Origin: Edaphobacter dinghuensis
GTDB lineage: Bacteria > Acidobacteriota > Terriglobia > Terriglobales > Acidobacteriaceae
Length of the DNA: 64,000 nucleotides
Direction: 5' to 3'
Assembly: GCF_014640335.1 (NCBI RefSeq)
Contig: NZ_BMGT01000004.1
Location: 186,001 to 250,000, forward strand
Under the pieces are notes generated by a model. That model searched no databases. It was not told the DNA's origin and saw only the letters and a list, made by a program, of their open reading frames with translations. Of the stretch, positions 8,403 through 19,200 are shown piece by piece. A program made the position numbers and the translations under genes. Within the stretch, counting starts at the first letter, position 1; each line of letters starts with the position of its first letter.

Positions 8403-11400
8403 ATGCTAAGCCGAAAGTACCGAAACCTGGCGTTTCACGGGATCGCTTCACTGACCATTTTTGCCGCACTTTTCCTATGTAATTTGCCCTTTGTGAGTGC
8501 TCAGAACGCTGGAACCGCGAGCTTGCAGGGCACAGTCACAGACGCAACCGGCGCCGTCATTGCCAACGCGGCCGTTACGCTCACCGATAACGCGACTCAC
8601 ATTCAGCGCACGGCCAATACGGCCAATAGTGGTCTGTACACCTTTCCCAATATTCCGGTCGGCACATATACCCTTGGCGTCACTAACGCCGGTTTCCAGA
8701 GCTATACCCAGACCCACATCGTCCTCGAAGTCGGCAGCAGCATCTCTGTCAATGTAAAGATGACGGTAGGCGCCACCGACGAGAAGGTCGAGGTCCGGTC
8801 CAACGGTCTCGCTCTCCAGACGGAAGACACTACCTTCAAGCAGACCATCGACAGTCAGACGATGACCGAGATGCCTCTCAATGGACGCCAGATGACTGGC
8901 CTCATCACTCTCTCCGGAGGCTCGACCGCGGCCCCAGCGGGTGACTTCACCGGTAGCAAATACTCTTATCAGACCATCTCCATCTCCATCGCGGGCGGTA
9001 TGGGCAATACCACGATGTGGCGACTCGATGGCGGTGATAACAACGACTATATGGCCAATGGCAACCTGCCGTTTCCTTTCCCTGATGCTGTCAGTCAGTT
9101 CAGCGTAGAAGCTGCGGGGCTTGGCGCGCAGGACGGTATGCACACCGGCGGAATGGTCAACGTCGTTACCCACTCGGGAACGAATACCTTCCACGGCTCT
9201 GCCTTTGAGTTCATCCGCAATAACTACCTCGACGCCACCAACTTCTTCTCCACCACGAAAGATACCCTGCATCAGAATCAGTACGGCGGTACCTTCGGCG
9301 GTCCTATCCTCAAGAACAAGCTCTTTGCTTTCGCCGCCTATCAGCGAACCTCAGCCTCTCAGTCTCAGGCCGCAACCAAAGCCATCATCCCCACGGCTGC
9401 CAACCTCGCCGGAGATTTTTCCGTTACCGATCCGGTCGCTACCGCAGCTCACCCAGTAGGCAGCAAAACTCCCGCAGGCTCCTGCAACACCGTCTACACC
9501 CAGCTCGTCGATCCTCTTACAGGAGCGGCACTCCCAGGCAACAAATATCCCAGCGCGCCCGCCTACAATGCGCAGGCTCTCGCACTTGAGAAATATTTGC
9601 CCGCAATCGATCCTTCCTATGACACTGGCAATTGCGGTGATGTCTCCTACGCCATCCCGTCTCAAACCTCCGACAACCAGTTTGTTACCCGCGTCGACTA
9701 CACCATCAATCAAAAGAACAATTTCTACGCTCGCTACTTCATCGACGGCTATCAGGCCCCGGCATTCTTCTCTCCAACCAACATTCTCATCACCACCCAG
9801 TCTGGAAACCTGCAGCGCGTCCAGAGCTTCACCATGGGCGAGGCTTACACCATCAGCAGCAACATCGTAAACACGGCTCACGCTACTATCCTGCGTCGTC
9901 GCAACAATCGTGGATATAACGCAAGCGACATCAACGCCACCACGCTGGGTGTCAATCTCTATCAATATCAACCCAACGGTCTTCAGCTAACGACAACCAA
10001 CAAATTTACGATCGGCGGCGGCACTAATTCCGTCTCTCACTTCAACGACAACACACTTGCCATCGACGACGATGTCACGATGGTGCGCGGCAAACACCAG
10101 CTTGTCTTCGGAGGTCAGTGGGTTCAGAACCAACTCAATATCGCCAACGTCTACGAGGGCAACGGAGTCTTCACCTTCCAGGGTGTCTATAGCTCGAACG
10201 GACCCAACGGCGGATCGTCGATTGGTGACGCAAACCTCGACTTCCTCCAGGGAGCCATGTACTCCTTCCAGCAGAGCAAAGAACAGCAGAATGCCCTGCG
10301 TGGACCGATCCCCAGTCTCTATGCTCAGGACACGTATCACGCCACCAGCCGCCTGACACTCGTTGGCGGGCTCCGCTGGGCTCCGTCCTTTATGCCTGTT
10401 GATTACTTCAATCGCGGCATCGTCTTCAACATGGCAGCCTTCCTCGCCGGCCAGGTCAGCTCTGTCTATCCCAACGCTCCGGCTGGAGCCTTCTTCTATG
10501 GAGACAAGGGCGTCTCACGGCAGTTCACCAAGAACTCTCCCTGGCAGTTCTCTCCCAACATCGGCGTATCGTATGATCCCACTGGCAACGGCAATACCGT
10601 TTTGCGTGCCGGTTTTGAGATGGCCTACGATCAGGTCAACTTCTTCACCGCGCAGAGAAATCAGCAGAACCCACCCTTTGCCACAGCGATCAGCCAGACC
10701 CAAACCAGCACCTCAGGCCCTATGAGCTTCAGCAGCCCCTGGTCTGTTGGTCAGACCACAACCAACCCATTCCCGCAGCCCGTCATCCCCAATCCTGCTA
10801 CCGCTCAGTTCTTTGCCCAGTCCCAGTACATCGTGCTGCCCAAACAATTCCACCCCTCCTATACCGAGCAGTGGACAGCCAGCGTGCAGCATCAGTTTGC
10901 TCACGACTGGCAGGCTCAGCTCCAGTACATTGGCAGCCATACCGTACACGCTCCCATGGGTACACCGCTTAGTGCGGCCGTCTTTATTCCCGGAGTCTGG
11001 GGTGCAAATGGCACCGGCTGCACCGGCGTTGTCCTGACCGGCCCTGCAGGCAAGCCCGCGGGCAAAGCCGGAACACCCTGCTCCACAACGGCGAACCAGG
11101 CTCAGCGCTTCTCTCTCACTATCCAAAATCCCGCTCAGGGAAATCAGTATGCGGGCGGCGGCGGCGGTTCTAACCTCGTTGCAGACACCAGCATGGCCAA
11201 CTACAACGGCCTTATCGCCTCTATTCAGCATCGCCTCTCTTCTACCTTCAGTCTCATGGCCAACTACACATGGTCCAAGTGCATGAACATCAACGATGCC
11301 TCTGGCGATTACGCTGGCGGTAGCGTTGAAAACCCAGCCAATCCCGGTATGGACTACGGCCCCTGCGGCTCTGACTATCGCAACGTAGAAAATATCGTTC

Positions 11401-11957
11401 TCGTCACCAAGAGCGACTTCCACTTTGCCAATCGCCTCACCCGGCTTGCGGCAAACGGTTGGGAGTTCGCGCCATTGGTCCACATCACCAGCGGCGCGCC
11501 CTTCAACGTCACCTCCGGCGTCGATAACTCCTACACCGACGTCGGCAACGACCGCCCCAACCTCGTCTCCGGAACCTCCGTCTACACGCACCAGGCTCTC
11601 CGTTCTGGAACCGGCTCGGCGAATCGCGGTTATCTGAATGTTGCCGCCTTCTCTCAGGTCTGCCCATCCGGTGCTACACCCTTGACCTGCTCCGGATACG
11701 GCACCTACGGAAACATCAGCAGAAATGCCTTCCGCGGACCTACGGCCTTCCAGTTCGACGCGCAGGTCTCCCGTATCTTCCCCATCTACGAGAGGCTGAA
11801 CGCAACCTTCCGGCTGGAAGCTTTCAACGTACTGAACCACCCCATCTTCGGTACTCCAACCGCAGGTCTCTCCTCATCCACCTTTGGCCAGATCTCGGGC
11901 CTCGCAGCTAATACCAACGCCAGGCTCTTTCAAGGGTCGATCAAGTTCAACTTCTAA
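8403..11957 (+). CDS. TonB-dependent receptor, Oar-like, with carboxypeptidase-regulatory domain
   Basis: This 1,184-residue outer-membrane receptor has a signal peptide (about 1-34, ending FVSAQ) and an N-terminal carboxypeptidase-regulatory-like beta domain (about 39-125, GTVTDATGAV and GTYTLGVTNAGF). A plug region with LDGGDNNDY and TKSGTN-like VTHSGTNTFHGSAFEFIRNN follows, then a long beta barrel ending in the aromatic KFNF typical of outer-membrane proteins. Such receptors import large nutrients, probably oligosaccharides, using TonB energy. I chose the ATG at 8403 because GAGGA lies 7 bases upstream; a TTG at 8382 is in frame but poorer. It appears monocistronic, between a strong promoter and a strong terminator. 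The ligand is unknown. Confidence 0.92.
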   Translation: MLSRKYRNLAFHGIASLTIFAALFLCNLPFVSAQNAGTASLQGTVTDATGAVIANAAVTLTDNATHIQRTANTANSGLYTFPNIPVGTYTLGVTNAGFQSYTQTHIVLEVGSSISVNVKMTVGATDEKVEVRSNGLALQTEDTTFKQTIDSQTMTEMPLNGRQMTGLITLSGGSTAAPAGDFTGSKYSYQTISISIAGGMGNTTMWRLDGGDNNDYMANGNLPFPFPDAVSQFSVEAAGLGAQDGMHTGGMVNVVTHSGTNTFHGSAFEFIRNNYLDATNFFSTTKDTLHQNQYGGTFGGPILKNKLFAFAAYQRTSASQSQAATKAIIPTAANLAGDFSVTDPVATAAHPVGSKTPAGSCNTVYTQLVDPLTGAALPGNKYPSAPAYNAQALALEKYLPAIDPSYDTGNCGDVSYAIPSQTSDNQFVTRVDYTINQKNNFYARYFIDGYQAPAFFSPTNILITTQSGNLQRVQSFTMGEAYTISSNIVNTAHATILRRRNNRGYNASDINATTLGVNLYQYQPNGLQLTTTNKFTIGGGTNSVSHFNDNTLAIDDDVTMVRGKHQLVFGGQWVQNQLNIANVYEGNGVFTFQGVYSSNGPNGGSSIGDANLDFLQGAMYSFQQSKEQQNALRGPIPSLYAQDTYHATSRLTLVGGLRWAPSFMPVDYFNRGIVFNMAAFLAGQVSSVYPNAPAGAFFYGDKGVSRQFTKNSPWQFSPNIGVSYDPTGNGNTVLRAGFEMAYDQVNFFTAQRNQQNPPFATAISQTQTSTSGPMSFSSPWSVGQTTTNPFPQPVIPNPATAQFFAQSQYIVLPKQFHPSYTEQWTASVQHQFAHDWQAQLQYIGSHTVHAPMGTPLSAAVFIPGVWGANGTGCTGVVLTGPAGKPAGKAGTPCSTTANQAQRFSLTIQNPAQGNQYAGGGGGSNLVADTSMANYNGLIASIQHRLSSTFSLMANYTWSKCMNINDASGDYAGGSVENPANPGMDYGPCGSDYRNVENIVLVTKSDFHFANRLTRLAANGWEFAPLVHITSGAPFNVTSGVDNSYTDVGNDRPNLVSGTSVYTHQALRSGTGSANRGYLNVAAFSQVCPSGATPLTCSGYGTYGNISRNAFRGPTAFQFDAQVSRIFPIYERLNATFRLEAFNVLNHPIFGTPTAGLSSSTFGQISGLAANTNARLFQGSIKFNF

Positions 11958-12037
11958 CCCGCAGCTTATAGAAAGAGCAACCTGAGATTTCGCCGCAGCC
12001 GTTTTATGTATGCGGCGGAGTTACAGATCAAAACAAT

Positions 12038-12085
12038 AACCCGCTTCAGTCTCCTCGCATTTCTTTGTCGAGACTGAAGCGGGTT
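12038..12085. terminator. Strong intrinsic terminator after the first receptor gene
   Basis: A perfect 16-bp inverted repeat (12038-12053 and 12070-12085, arms AACCCGCTTCAGTCTC and its complement) with a 16-base loop is followed by CTTTGATTTCCTT. It may also stop the convergent acetyltransferase transcript. Confidence 0.8.
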
Positions 12086-12159
12086 CTTTGATTTCCTTAC
12101 TTCCGGACAGTCTCCTGCAAACGCTAGTCGACGCTATTATTTGAGTGGTCTCTCGCGAT

Positions 12160-12594
12160 CTATTGAAGACGCTCCATATAACAATTGGGATGTGTGGTGA
12201 ATTGAAAGTCGAGACCAAGGTAAAACGTCTGAGCGTCGTGAGTGATTAGCGCTACTCGTTTCAGATTTTTTAAGTTTGGGTGCTCTAAAACGCAGCGGAT
12301 CAACCAAGATCCCAAGCCCTGCCCTCTTCGCTCTTCCACAATGTATACATCGCATAGATAGGCGTAGGTGACACAATCGGTGATCACCCTGGCAAGACCA
12401 ATTTGCCTGCCGCTTTCAAGAAGAGAAAAGCAAAGTGAGTTATGCAGTGCGAGGGCGAGAGATTCCTGAGTCAACCCCGACCACCATTTTGCCTGCTTAA
12501 GAAACCCAAATACTGTGTCCTTATCCAGGAGATTCGGGTCCGTGGAAATAACAAAATTGTCCTGCTCTCGGAGAAAATAATTCACATAACCCAC
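12160..12594 (-). CDS. GNAT-family N-acetyltransferase
   Basis: This 144-residue single-domain protein has the acetyl-CoA-binding motif A of GNAT enzymes as VEERRGQGLGSWLIRCVLEHP (about residues 85-105), preceded by the strand DVYIV. The C-terminal FYLGLDFQFT is the usual GNAT Tyr-containing segment. Length is normal for the family. The start is GTG with GAGGG a few bases upstream on the minus strand. GNAT enzymes transfer acetyl from acetyl-CoA to amines such as small molecules, antibiotics or protein N-termini; the substrate cannot be read from the sequence. It is a lone cytosolic gene converging on the receptor terminator. Confidence 0.85.
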   Translation of the reverse strand: MGYVNYFLREQDNFVISTDPNLLDKDTVFGFLKQAKWWSGLTQESLALALHNSLCFSLLESGRQIGLARVITDCVTYAYLCDVYIVEERRGQGLGSWLIRCVLEHPNLKNLKRVALITHDAQTFYLGLDFQFTTHPNCYMERLQ

Positions 12595-12755
12595 AGTACC
12601 CTCTTATCGTTCAGCTTTTGGAATCCCATTCACGAGCGTACATTATTATGGTAATTATTTCGGACTGTGCCACAAAGCAGTTGTGTTAAATATTAACAAT
12701 AGTGGCAGTTTGAGAAAGTCTCCCGTTTAGGAGAGCGGGTTATGCCGGGTGAGAA

Positions 12756-13679
12756 TTAGAGGGCGTAATCGAATCGAAAGAGAATCAAGGTCGCGAAGAG
12801 AACGATGGCTGCTCCAAGAATCGATCGGGGTGCAAGCCGTTCTCTGAGAATGCTAAAGGCCAGCGCCACTCCGAAGAGAGGCATTAGATAAAGCGATGCC
12901 GATGCAATGATGACATCTACAGTTCCAAGTGCTCTGAGGTAGAACACCATCGAAACTCCGTAAAGGAAGACGGCGAGATATCCAAATGTAGCCCATTGAG
13001 TGAGCGTAAGTTGCGTGAGGCCGTTGAAGCAATGTGGCTCAAGAATCAAGAGCATGGGCAGACTAAAGGCGGTTGTAGAAAGATAACTGAAGAACAGCGT
13101 TTCGATCCCGGAGAAATAATTCAGCAGCCGTTTGGAGTAGACATTGTAAAAGGCGGAACCGAGGCAGCCGGTAGCGATCAGAATATTTCCTGCGAGTTCG
13201 TGTGTCCGAGTTCCGGACCCGGCTGTACTATGCAGTGGCGAGAGTAAAAACACCCCGGCGAGACCAAGCAGCAGCGCACCAATGCGAAGAGTTGAAAGAC
13301 GCTCGTGCAATAACAACACGGCAATAAGTGCCCCAAAGATGGGAATCAGCAGACTGAGGATCGCTCCATTCGATGCTGAAGACCAATTGACACCAAGCGT
13401 CATACCGACTTGCGCTGTCAACTGACCGCATATTCCAGCCAGAAAAAATTCGCGGCGCAATCTCCACGCGGCCCTGAACTTTTGCGCGACGTTTCTCTGC
13501 GTGGCCAAAATTCCGAGGCCAAGGATGGTGATGAAATAGATCGGAAGAAGCGCAATGGCCAGCGGTTCTAGACCTCCGCTGAGGAGCTTGACCGCTACAC
13601 CCTGTCCTGCCCACAACAGATTTGCAGCCATCAGCAGCAGAACTGCGGAGAGCAGGCGGTTGCTCCGTCGCGAAGGCAC
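12756..13679 (-). CDS. EamA/DMT-family membrane transporter
   Basis: This 307-residue inner-membrane protein has about ten hydrophobic helices arranged as two EamA repeats, the second beginning near residue 170 (GNILIATGCLGSAFYNVYSKR). The SLLIPIFGALIAVLLLHERLS segment is typical of the first EamA domain, and MPLFGVALAFSILRERLAP is its counterpart in the second. Members export or import small metabolites, amino acids or sugars. Its GTG start overlaps the last base of the upstream TAG stop (TAGTG), so it is translationally coupled to the GHMP kinase and probably moves that enzyme's sugar substrate. That link is inference. Confidence 0.88.
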   Translation of the reverse strand: MPSRRSNRLLSAVLLLMAANLLWAGQGVAVKLLSGGLEPLAIALLPIYFITILGLGILATQRNVAQKFRAAWRLRREFFLAGICGQLTAQVGMTLGVNWSSASNGAILSLLIPIFGALIAVLLLHERLSTLRIGALLLGLAGVFLLSPLHSTAGSGTRTHELAGNILIATGCLGSAFYNVYSKRLLNYFSGIETLFFSYLSTTAFSLPMLLILEPHCFNGLTQLTLTQWATFGYLAVFLYGVSMVFYLRALGTVDVIIASASLYLMPLFGVALAFSILRERLAPRSILGAAIVLFATLILFRFDYAL

Positions 13680-15082
13680 TATAGGATTCCCCGTGCTATG
13701 CGAAGCTCAAAGGTACGGATTCCAAAAGCATCGACTCCACCTGAGCTTCCCTCAAAAATGTGAGGCATCGCATCGAGTCCGGCGGCGTACTTCCGGGCGA
13801 CGGAGTGGATGGCGTCCTGGTCCCCGGAGCTACCAAGGATCGCAACCACGCCGCCCGCGCCACCACCAGTCATCTTTGCACCGATAAAGCCGGCGTCGAG
13901 TGCGCATGACACCAGTTCATCGCAAGCCTCGGAACCGAGGCCGCATTCTCTGTAAGCAACATGTGACTGATAGAGTATCTCTCCAATGAGCTGAGACGAA
14001 TTGTTTGATCGAGTTCTATCGGCAGATTCGAACAGTGTTCGTATCATTTGCACTCGAAGATTCTCTTCGGTTGCGTATCGAACTGCTGCACGAACGGGAT
14101 ACGATCTGTCAGGATCAACTTTTGTGAACGGATCGACATGTTCTCCAGCACATTCCAAAAACTCACGCCCGCTGAGCAATTCCGGTAACACACTTTCGTA
14201 CTTTGAGCGAAACTCCGACGGCGTGAGGTTCGATAGATAGCCATGCCACCGCGAGTCGGTCCAGCGCGGTATTCCCGACATCTTCGTTGGAATCACATCA
14301 ATTCCTTCGCGCTGGCAGATCAGCTTGTATCCGATAAAGGCTGCGGCACGAGCAGTTTCGTAGGGAGCTCCGGTGGTCGAGCGAGGAACCATGGAATCGA
14401 TGCCCCAAAACTGAAGATCAGCAGGCAACATTACAGGGGGAGACGGCTGACATGGCTGACAAAGCATGGGAATAAGGTGATTTTCTACTCCCAGGACAAT
14501 CGCAGCCTGATCCATGATGCCGCACGCCGCACCAACTATGATGTTCTCTACCCACTGACCGGCCGTTGCTAGCACAATGCCGTCAAGAGAAACTCCCCAC
14601 GCGGCTGACGCCGCTTTGAGAGTTGCAACTTCAAGCGCAGCAGAGGAGCTTACACCTTTATTGGGAGGAAGATCCGACGAGATGAATAGATCCATCCCGC
14701 CAGCACAGCCATAGAACTCCTTCAAGAAGTAGAGCGCGCCCAATATGTAACAACCCCAGTCTGAACCTTCTATTTGCCCACAAAATAAACGAAGACCTTC
14801 TGGGGTGCGAAGGTCATCGATCCGAAGTTCTAAGTAAGGCTCCCAGCCAAACTGTTCTGCCCCAGGGTTGAGGATGCGAATTGCATCATCGGTTCGCGGC
14901 TGAACTGCGACCCAAACGGCCTCGCGAAGAAGGCCCTGCAAAACCATGCCCCCGGTGTAGTCGACATTGCCTCCCATTACATCGAGTCGACCAGGTGCAC
15001 GGGCCACCCACAGCGGTTTGTTTATAGCAAAAAAACCGTGAGGTGCGATCGCAGCGGCAACCTGATCTTCAAAGAGGCTCAT
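13679..15082 (-). CDS. GHMP-family sugar kinase, arabinokinase/galactokinase-like
   Basis: This 467-residue cytosolic kinase has all three GHMP signatures. Motif 1 is APGRLDVMGGNVDYTGG (29-45), closer in my memory to plant L-arabinokinase (APGRLDVMGG) than to galactokinase (which reads APGRVNLIGEH). Motif 2 is the P-loop KGVSSSAALE (142-151). Motif 3 is KMTGGGAGG near residue 400. GIMDQ (188-192) supplies the likely catalytic Asp191. It would phosphorylate a sugar at C1. The gene follows a DeoR-type regulator 79 bp downstream and is coupled to an EamA transporter, suggesting a small inducible sugar-use operon. Substrate is uncertain: arabinose, galactose or a related sugar. Confidence 0.85.
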   Translation of the reverse strand: MSLFEDQVAAAIAPHGFFAINKPLWVARAPGRLDVMGGNVDYTGGMVLQGLLREAVWVAVQPRTDDAIRILNPGAEQFGWEPYLELRIDDLRTPEGLRLFCGQIEGSDWGCYILGALYFLKEFYGCAGGMDLFISSDLPPNKGVSSSAALEVATLKAASAAWGVSLDGIVLATAGQWVENIIVGAACGIMDQAAIVLGVENHLIPMLCQPCQPSPPVMLPADLQFWGIDSMVPRSTTGAPYETARAAAFIGYKLICQREGIDVIPTKMSGIPRWTDSRWHGYLSNLTPSEFRSKYESVLPELLSGREFLECAGEHVDPFTKVDPDRSYPVRAAVRYATEENLRVQMIRTLFESADRTRSNNSSQLIGEILYQSHVAYRECGLGSEACDELVSCALDAGFIGAKMTGGGAGGVVAILGSSGDQDAIHSVARKYAAGLDAMPHIFEGSSGGVDAFGIRTFELRIARGIL

Positions 15083-15161
15083 TTCCAGTTGGCTCTCAAC
15101 AGGACATACTTTCTTCGTTATCAGGCTACCGAATTGCTATACACAGAACGTTAATAGGAGT

Positions 15162-15929
15162 TCATTCGGCGACCTGCACCTGCGCGATTCGGCTCAATCG
15201 TGCGAGGTCTTCACTGGAAATGCCTTTATCGGTCAAGATCAGATCACAATCCTCAATGCCACAGAGACGATAGGTGGCTTCGGTTCCTATCTTGCTGCTG
15301 TCGACTACGAGAACCTTCTTTTTACCTGCCTGCAATAATTCACGTTGTGCATCGGGATCGTGAACCATAACTCCACGTGTGAACGATATGGCGGCGGCGC
15401 CAAAGATTACGATGTCTGCATAGATTGAGGTAAGGCTCTTTGCAACGGCATGTCCGATGAGGTCGTGGCTACTCGAACGATAGACGCCACCGGTAAGTTC
15501 GACGCGAATTCCTTCTGCAGAGGTAAGTTCCTCCAAAACAGAGAGCGAAAATGTGAACACCACCACATTTCGCCGCACGCGTAGCTCTCTAGCTACATAG
15601 AGAGTGGTTGTTCCTGAATCGAGAACTACGGATTCCCCATCGTGTATCAGCGCCGATGCCGCGCTGCCAATGCTTTGCTTGGCGTGTGACATCTTCTGCA
15701 GACGCTCAAAAAAACTCCGCTCTGCTCCTCGCCAGTGTTCAATCCGTGCTCCTCCCGGAATCCGAATTACCTGGCCGGCCTCGACTAATTTTTGGAGGTC
15801 GCGCCTGATCGTCATCTGTGACACGCGACATGCCTCTGCAATCTCACCGATTGAAGCGGATGTGTTTATTTTTAACATTTGGATGATCGAATCGAGTCGA
15901 GAGTGTTCTGCAGTTTCACTCATTTTCAT
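15162..15929 (-). CDS. DeoR/GlpR-family transcriptional regulator
   Basis: This 255-residue regulator has an N-terminal winged helix (about 10-60) with the family-specific recognition segment VSQMTIRRDLQKL, and a C-terminal sugar-phosphate-sensing domain with DSGTTTLYVARELR and a GGVYRSSSHDLIG loop. DeoR/GlpR proteins repress carbohydrate genes and release DNA on binding a phosphorylated sugar. It leads the operon with the GHMP kinase, whose product could be its inducer, and is divergent from the receptor gene beginning at about 16,281. A 20-bp palindrome in the shared region is a likely operator. The family is certain; the inducer is inferred. Confidence 0.93.
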   Translation of the reverse strand: MKMSETAEHSRLDSIIQMLKINTSASIGEIAEACRVSQMTIRRDLQKLVEAGQVIRIPGGARIEHWRGAERSFFERLQKMSHAKQSIGSAASALIHDGESVVLDSGTTTLYVARELRVRRNVVVFTFSLSVLEELTSAEGIRVELTGGVYRSSSHDLIGHAVAKSLTSIYADIVIFGAAAISFTRGVMVHDPDAQRELLQAGKKKVLVVDSSKIGTEATYRLCGIEDCDLILTDKGISSEDLARLSRIAQVQVAE

Positions 15930-16054
15930 TCCATTCTCAAGGTACAGAGTTAGAGTCCAATCGTCGCATTTTACGTGGATAAGTCAAAAAAAGAAACTAT
16001 GCGTGCCTCTATGAGCTATTCAGATTCTCGTCCTGTTGTCGTGTAATTATTTAT

Positions 16055-16074
16055 CAAAATATCTACATATTTTG
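16055..16074. promoter_or_regulatory. 20-bp palindrome, candidate DeoR operator
   Basis: Perfect arms CAAAATAT and ATATTTTG are separated by CTAC. The site lies in the 285-bp space between the divergent DeoR regulator and receptor genes, where it could control both. Assignment to this regulator is by position only. Confidence 0.5.
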
Positions 16075-16280
16075 TCCCTTATTAACATATCCCTGTTATT
16101 GTCTGGCTATCGAAGCTGAATCTGTGTTGAGCCTTCCTCGCTGATACGGAGCAGTCGCCGTTTTATTGCCTTATCCGTCACTCTCTACGAACGTTTTCAA
16201 ATTCTGGGGATCATATGCATTGCGTTATCTATACCTTCCTTGTCTCCATCTATCGCCGATCCCTCTCTAGCGAGGGCCGC

Positions 16281-19200
16281 ATGTGCCGCCGGGCTCTTCA
16301 GGCAGGCACTGGTCTGGTGTTGCTGATTGCTCTTATCGTTTCTAGCTACCCCCTCTATGCCCAAACCTTTTATGGCTCGATCAGCGGCGTCGTTAAAGAC
16401 CCAAGCGGAGCGGTGCTGCCGGGAGTGGTTGTTACCGTTCATGAAAACAACACCACTACCGAATACAAGTCCGTAACTAATAATGTCGGGGTCTACCACA
16501 TCTCTTTTCTCAAACCGAGCACCTATACCGTTCGTTTTGAAAAAGATGGCTTTGCCCAGTACGTTACAGCCGGACTAAATATCGTTCTGAACCAGGAGTT
16601 GGTCGTCAATGGGACATTGAAGCTCGGAACAAACTCCGAGGTCATCACTGTCACCGGTGCTGCAAGTGCGCTCAACGACACTAACCCGCAGATGGGCGGG
16701 GAGCTCAACACACAGGAGCTCGTCGATCTTCCTGAAAGCACTGGCACCAAGGGTGCGAATGAGTTTCTTATTACTAAGAGCTTTGCTGGGGCTTCCAGTA
16801 CCAGCCAGGATTATTCCAACGTCAACAACCTTTCGTTGGGTGGCGGAAGGCCTGTCGACAATCCCATCATCATCGACGGCCTTCCCAGCAACATGGGTGT
16901 CGATGGCACCTATGGTCTTATCCCGACGCCCGACTCCACCGAAGAGCTCCAGGTTTTAACGGCTCCTTTCTCGGCTCAGTACGGACAGAGTGGTGGTGGC
17001 GCCATCCTTACTACGACAAAGTCTGGTACCGAGAAATTTCACGGCAGCGCCTTTGAGTCTTACAGCTCTCAGGCTCTTAATGCGCTTGGCTACTTTACTG
17101 CTCCCGGTGCGGTCATCAATCCATCGTCCTTCCACTACTTTGGTGGATCAATCGGCGGCCCTGTTCTGATTCCAAAGATTTTCGACGGTCGCAAACATCG
17201 CCTCTATTTCTTCACCGATTGGGAAGACACCCTCACCCATGCAAGTTCTCCGTTCAATACAGTTGTGCCCACCGCGGCAGAACTGAACGGAGACTTCTCG
17301 GGGCCCTCGCCACAGGGAGGCCCGACTGCCACAATCTACGATCCTCTGACGACCAAAGTTGTTGGCAAGACGACTGTTCGAACACCCTTTCCGGGGAACA
17401 TCATTCCTAAGTCTAGGCTCGACCAAATCGGTCTGAATATCGCATCTTTCTTTCCAAAGCCAAATTGCAATCTCAACAATAACAACTACTGTTCCAATCC
17501 CACTTCAGTCAGCAGCTACCTCTATAACGCCAGCCGCATTGACTATAACTACTCCGACTACGATCACATCTGGGCAAAGTTCTCGCGAGACGGGCCGAGG
17601 AACCAACCTACTATCGACATTCCCAACGCGGCGAATACCTCGGCATTCAATGGTTGGACTGACGATCACTACGAAGTTTCGTGGAGTCATATCTTTTCTC
17701 CCCGCATCTCCAACGAAGCCCGCTTCGGCTACGTTTCGGAGGAGAACTTCAGCTCACCATTACCCGCTAATGCAAGCGCGATCGGTCTGCAGGGTGTTCC
17801 TCTCACCCAATTTCCTTCTGTCTCGACAACGGAGTATGCCAGCTTTGGCGCAGGCTCTTTTGAGAGAACGAGAGATGGCCATTACATTCTGAACGACGCG
17901 ATGGTCCTCCAGATAGGGCGCCACAGTCTCTCAGTTGGAGGCGAGTTTATGAGATACGCCTATAGCTATTACACGCCAGGCGTTCTCGCTGGAAAATATA
18001 CCTTCTCAGGAATGTTTACTGCTGTGCCCGGACAGACTGGGATCGGTCTCGCCGATATGTTGCTTGGCTTGCCTGCCACCACAACGATCAACACGACGAA
18101 TACGATCTTCCACGAAAATCTTAACTACTTTGCAGGCTACATCCAGGATGACTATAGGCTTTCAACAAACCTCACGATCAACCTGGGGCTGCGCTATGAG
18201 TTTGACGGTCCGTTCTCCGAAGAACATGGCAACATGTATACCTTCAATCCCAATATCATCGATCCCGCTACAGGGAAGCAGGGTGGAATTCAATTCGCGG
18301 GCTACAACGGTGCTCCCCATAGTCTCATTCCGAATATCTATACCGGAATCTTGCCGCGAGTAGGCTTCAATTACTGTCTCTTTTCCAACACCACTTTACG
18401 CGGTGGCTACGGAATTTATCAGCTTCCCAGCATTGGTTTTGGTACCACAGGACTTACTTCACCCTCTACAGTCAATGCAACCTTCCAAAGCCCTGATGGT
18501 GTTACTCCGGCTTACGAACTCTCGCAAGGGGTTCCTGCCTACTCTCCCAATGTCGGCCCCAATGGTCAGCCGCTGATACCGACCAGTCTGACCAAACCTT
18601 CATCGAGCGTCACCCAGTTGCCGCTACATGCTGTTCTTCCGTACCTACAGGAGTGGCAGTTGGGCATTCAGCAGGATCTCGGTCGTAACTGGATCGCAGA
18701 GATCGACTACGAGGGCAATCATGGTGTACATCAGCCCATTAATCTACCGATAAATCAGATCGCTCCAACAGCGAACTGTTGCCTGGGGCTGAAGACTGCT
18801 CAGAGTCTTCGTCCTTATCCCCAATTCCTTACGATCTCTAGTCTCACCAATGGCGGAGCATCGGCATATGCGGCTCTCCTCGCAACGTTGAGTCATCGCT
18901 GGAGCAACGGTATCTCGGCTCGTGCCGCCTACACGTGGGCCCATGGACTGGATGATGTCGATGCGCCATCGCGTGCCGATGCCGTATTCGTTCAGAACTA
19001 TTACAACCTGCATGCGCAGTGGGGTACTGCGATGACCAATATTCCTCAGCGTTTCTCTCTCACGGGTGTCTATGCTCTGCCCGTTGGATCGGGAGGCAGA
19101 TTCCTTCCGCATACGCCGGTGGTTTCTCAGGCCATTGGGCACTGGAAGATCAGCACGGTGGCCCAGTTCCAGATGGGGTATCCCTACAACGTCTCGCAGG

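Noticed and set aside
10713-11840. 375-codon frame antisense to the first receptor
   Set aside because: It lies wholly opposite a clear receptor gene, has receptor-shadow composition, and no domain.
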